From Ananas comosus (Eukaryota; Streptophyta; Magnoliopsida; Poales; Bromeliaceae), in contig NC_033628.1 in the NCBI RefSeq assembly GCF_001540865.1, positions 2,455,449 to 2,519,448 of the forward strand: 64,000 nucleotides of DNA, written 5' to 3'. The notes beneath the pieces were generated by a model. The model had not been told where the DNA came from and made no database searches. It saw nothing but the letters and a program-made list of their open reading frames with translations. The position numbers were made by a program, and so were the translations under genes. Positions within the stretch are counted from its first letter, which is position 1, and every line of letters starts with the position of its first letter. This document shows, one piece after another, positions 63,766 through 64,000 of the stretch.

Positions 63766-63830
63766 TGGTGGCCTAGTGGTTATGTGCTTAAATGCTGACC
63801 ATGAGATTGGAGATTCAAGCACTGTGTAAG
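63766..63830 (+). repeat. tRNA-like / SINE head remnant
   Basis: TGGCCTAGTGGTTATGTGC fits a box A consensus. About 35 bp later GAGATTCAAGCAC is a degenerate box B. It is probably a decayed tRNA-derived SINE, not a functional tRNA. Confidence 0.45.
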
Positions 63831-63864
63831 CTTAAATGTGGGGCTCATGCCCCAAGCCTCGGGT

Positions 63865-64000
63865 ATATGAGCTCCTATGCTTTTAAAAGTATCAAGTCAT
63901 TGGTGCTTATAGGTTTTTGGCCCTTCGATGAAGGGATGTGCGGTTAGAATGATAATGGTCCCTAGGGTTGAGTGAATAGTTGTTTAAATAGTATGATCAA
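63865..64000. mobile_element. Family B short MITE, copy B8 (cut by window end)
   Basis: The left end GAGCTCCTATGCTTTTAAAAG and the core GATGTGCGGTTAGAATGATA with CCTAGGGTTGAGTGAATAG match copy B1. The right end lies beyond the window. Confidence 0.75.

Overview
The window is nuclear DNA from a flowering plant. All eight protein genes belong to conserved angiosperm families. They are split into many short exons with GT-AG introns, and the DNA between them is AT-rich and full of small transposable elements. GC-rich first exons (the WDR70-like and universal stress genes) suggest a monocot, and the repeats do not look grass-like. A pineapple-like monocot is my guess, not something the sequence proves. 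Four single N bases (16418, 28923, 47734, 58099) show that this is a draft assembly.

Layout, left to right: (1) 850-4109 +, last two exons of an AWPM-19/PM19 membrane protein, with its start off the left edge; (2) 5253-9319 +, WDR70-type WD40 protein, 8 exons, 625 aa; (3) 11118-14107 -, DUF946/Vps62-type protein, 2 exons, 565 aa, with a short first exon that I reconstructed; (4) 17401-24169 -, a protein with two fused methyltransferase domains, 12 exons, 554 aa; (5) 24.2-37.6 kb, a gene-poor block of transposon debris with one weak candidate small ORF; (6) 37687-39057 -, universal stress protein-like, 2 exons, 212 aa; (7) 40945-47411 -, mitochondrial chaperonin CPN60/HSP60, 18 exons, 575 aa, with a heat-shock-element-like site upstream; (8) 51905-55642 +, ING1-type PHD-finger chromatin reader, 7 exons, 231 aa; (9) 60990-62333 -, last four exons of a conserved plant protein, possibly F-box protein 7-like, with its start upstream on the minus strand. 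Reading frame is kept across every exon junction given, which supports the models.

The genes do not form a pathway; this is an ordinary plant gene neighbourhood. The unusual part is the repeats. Two related families of foldback MITEs (family A about 550 bp, nine copies; family B about 190-250 bp, eight copies) share a terminal signature and sit inside TA and GA microsatellites. In each copy the two ends match each other although the ends differ between copies. Other well-bounded elements are a 271-bp TRIM with 72-bp LTRs and a perfect 5-bp target duplication, an 858-bp solo LTR with a perfect 5-bp target duplication, a 550-bp hAT-like element, Harbinger-like MITEs with TAA/TTA duplications, a tRNA-derived SINE family and a decayed LINE. 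One N is flanked by a perfect 56-bp duplication and is probably an assembly artefact.
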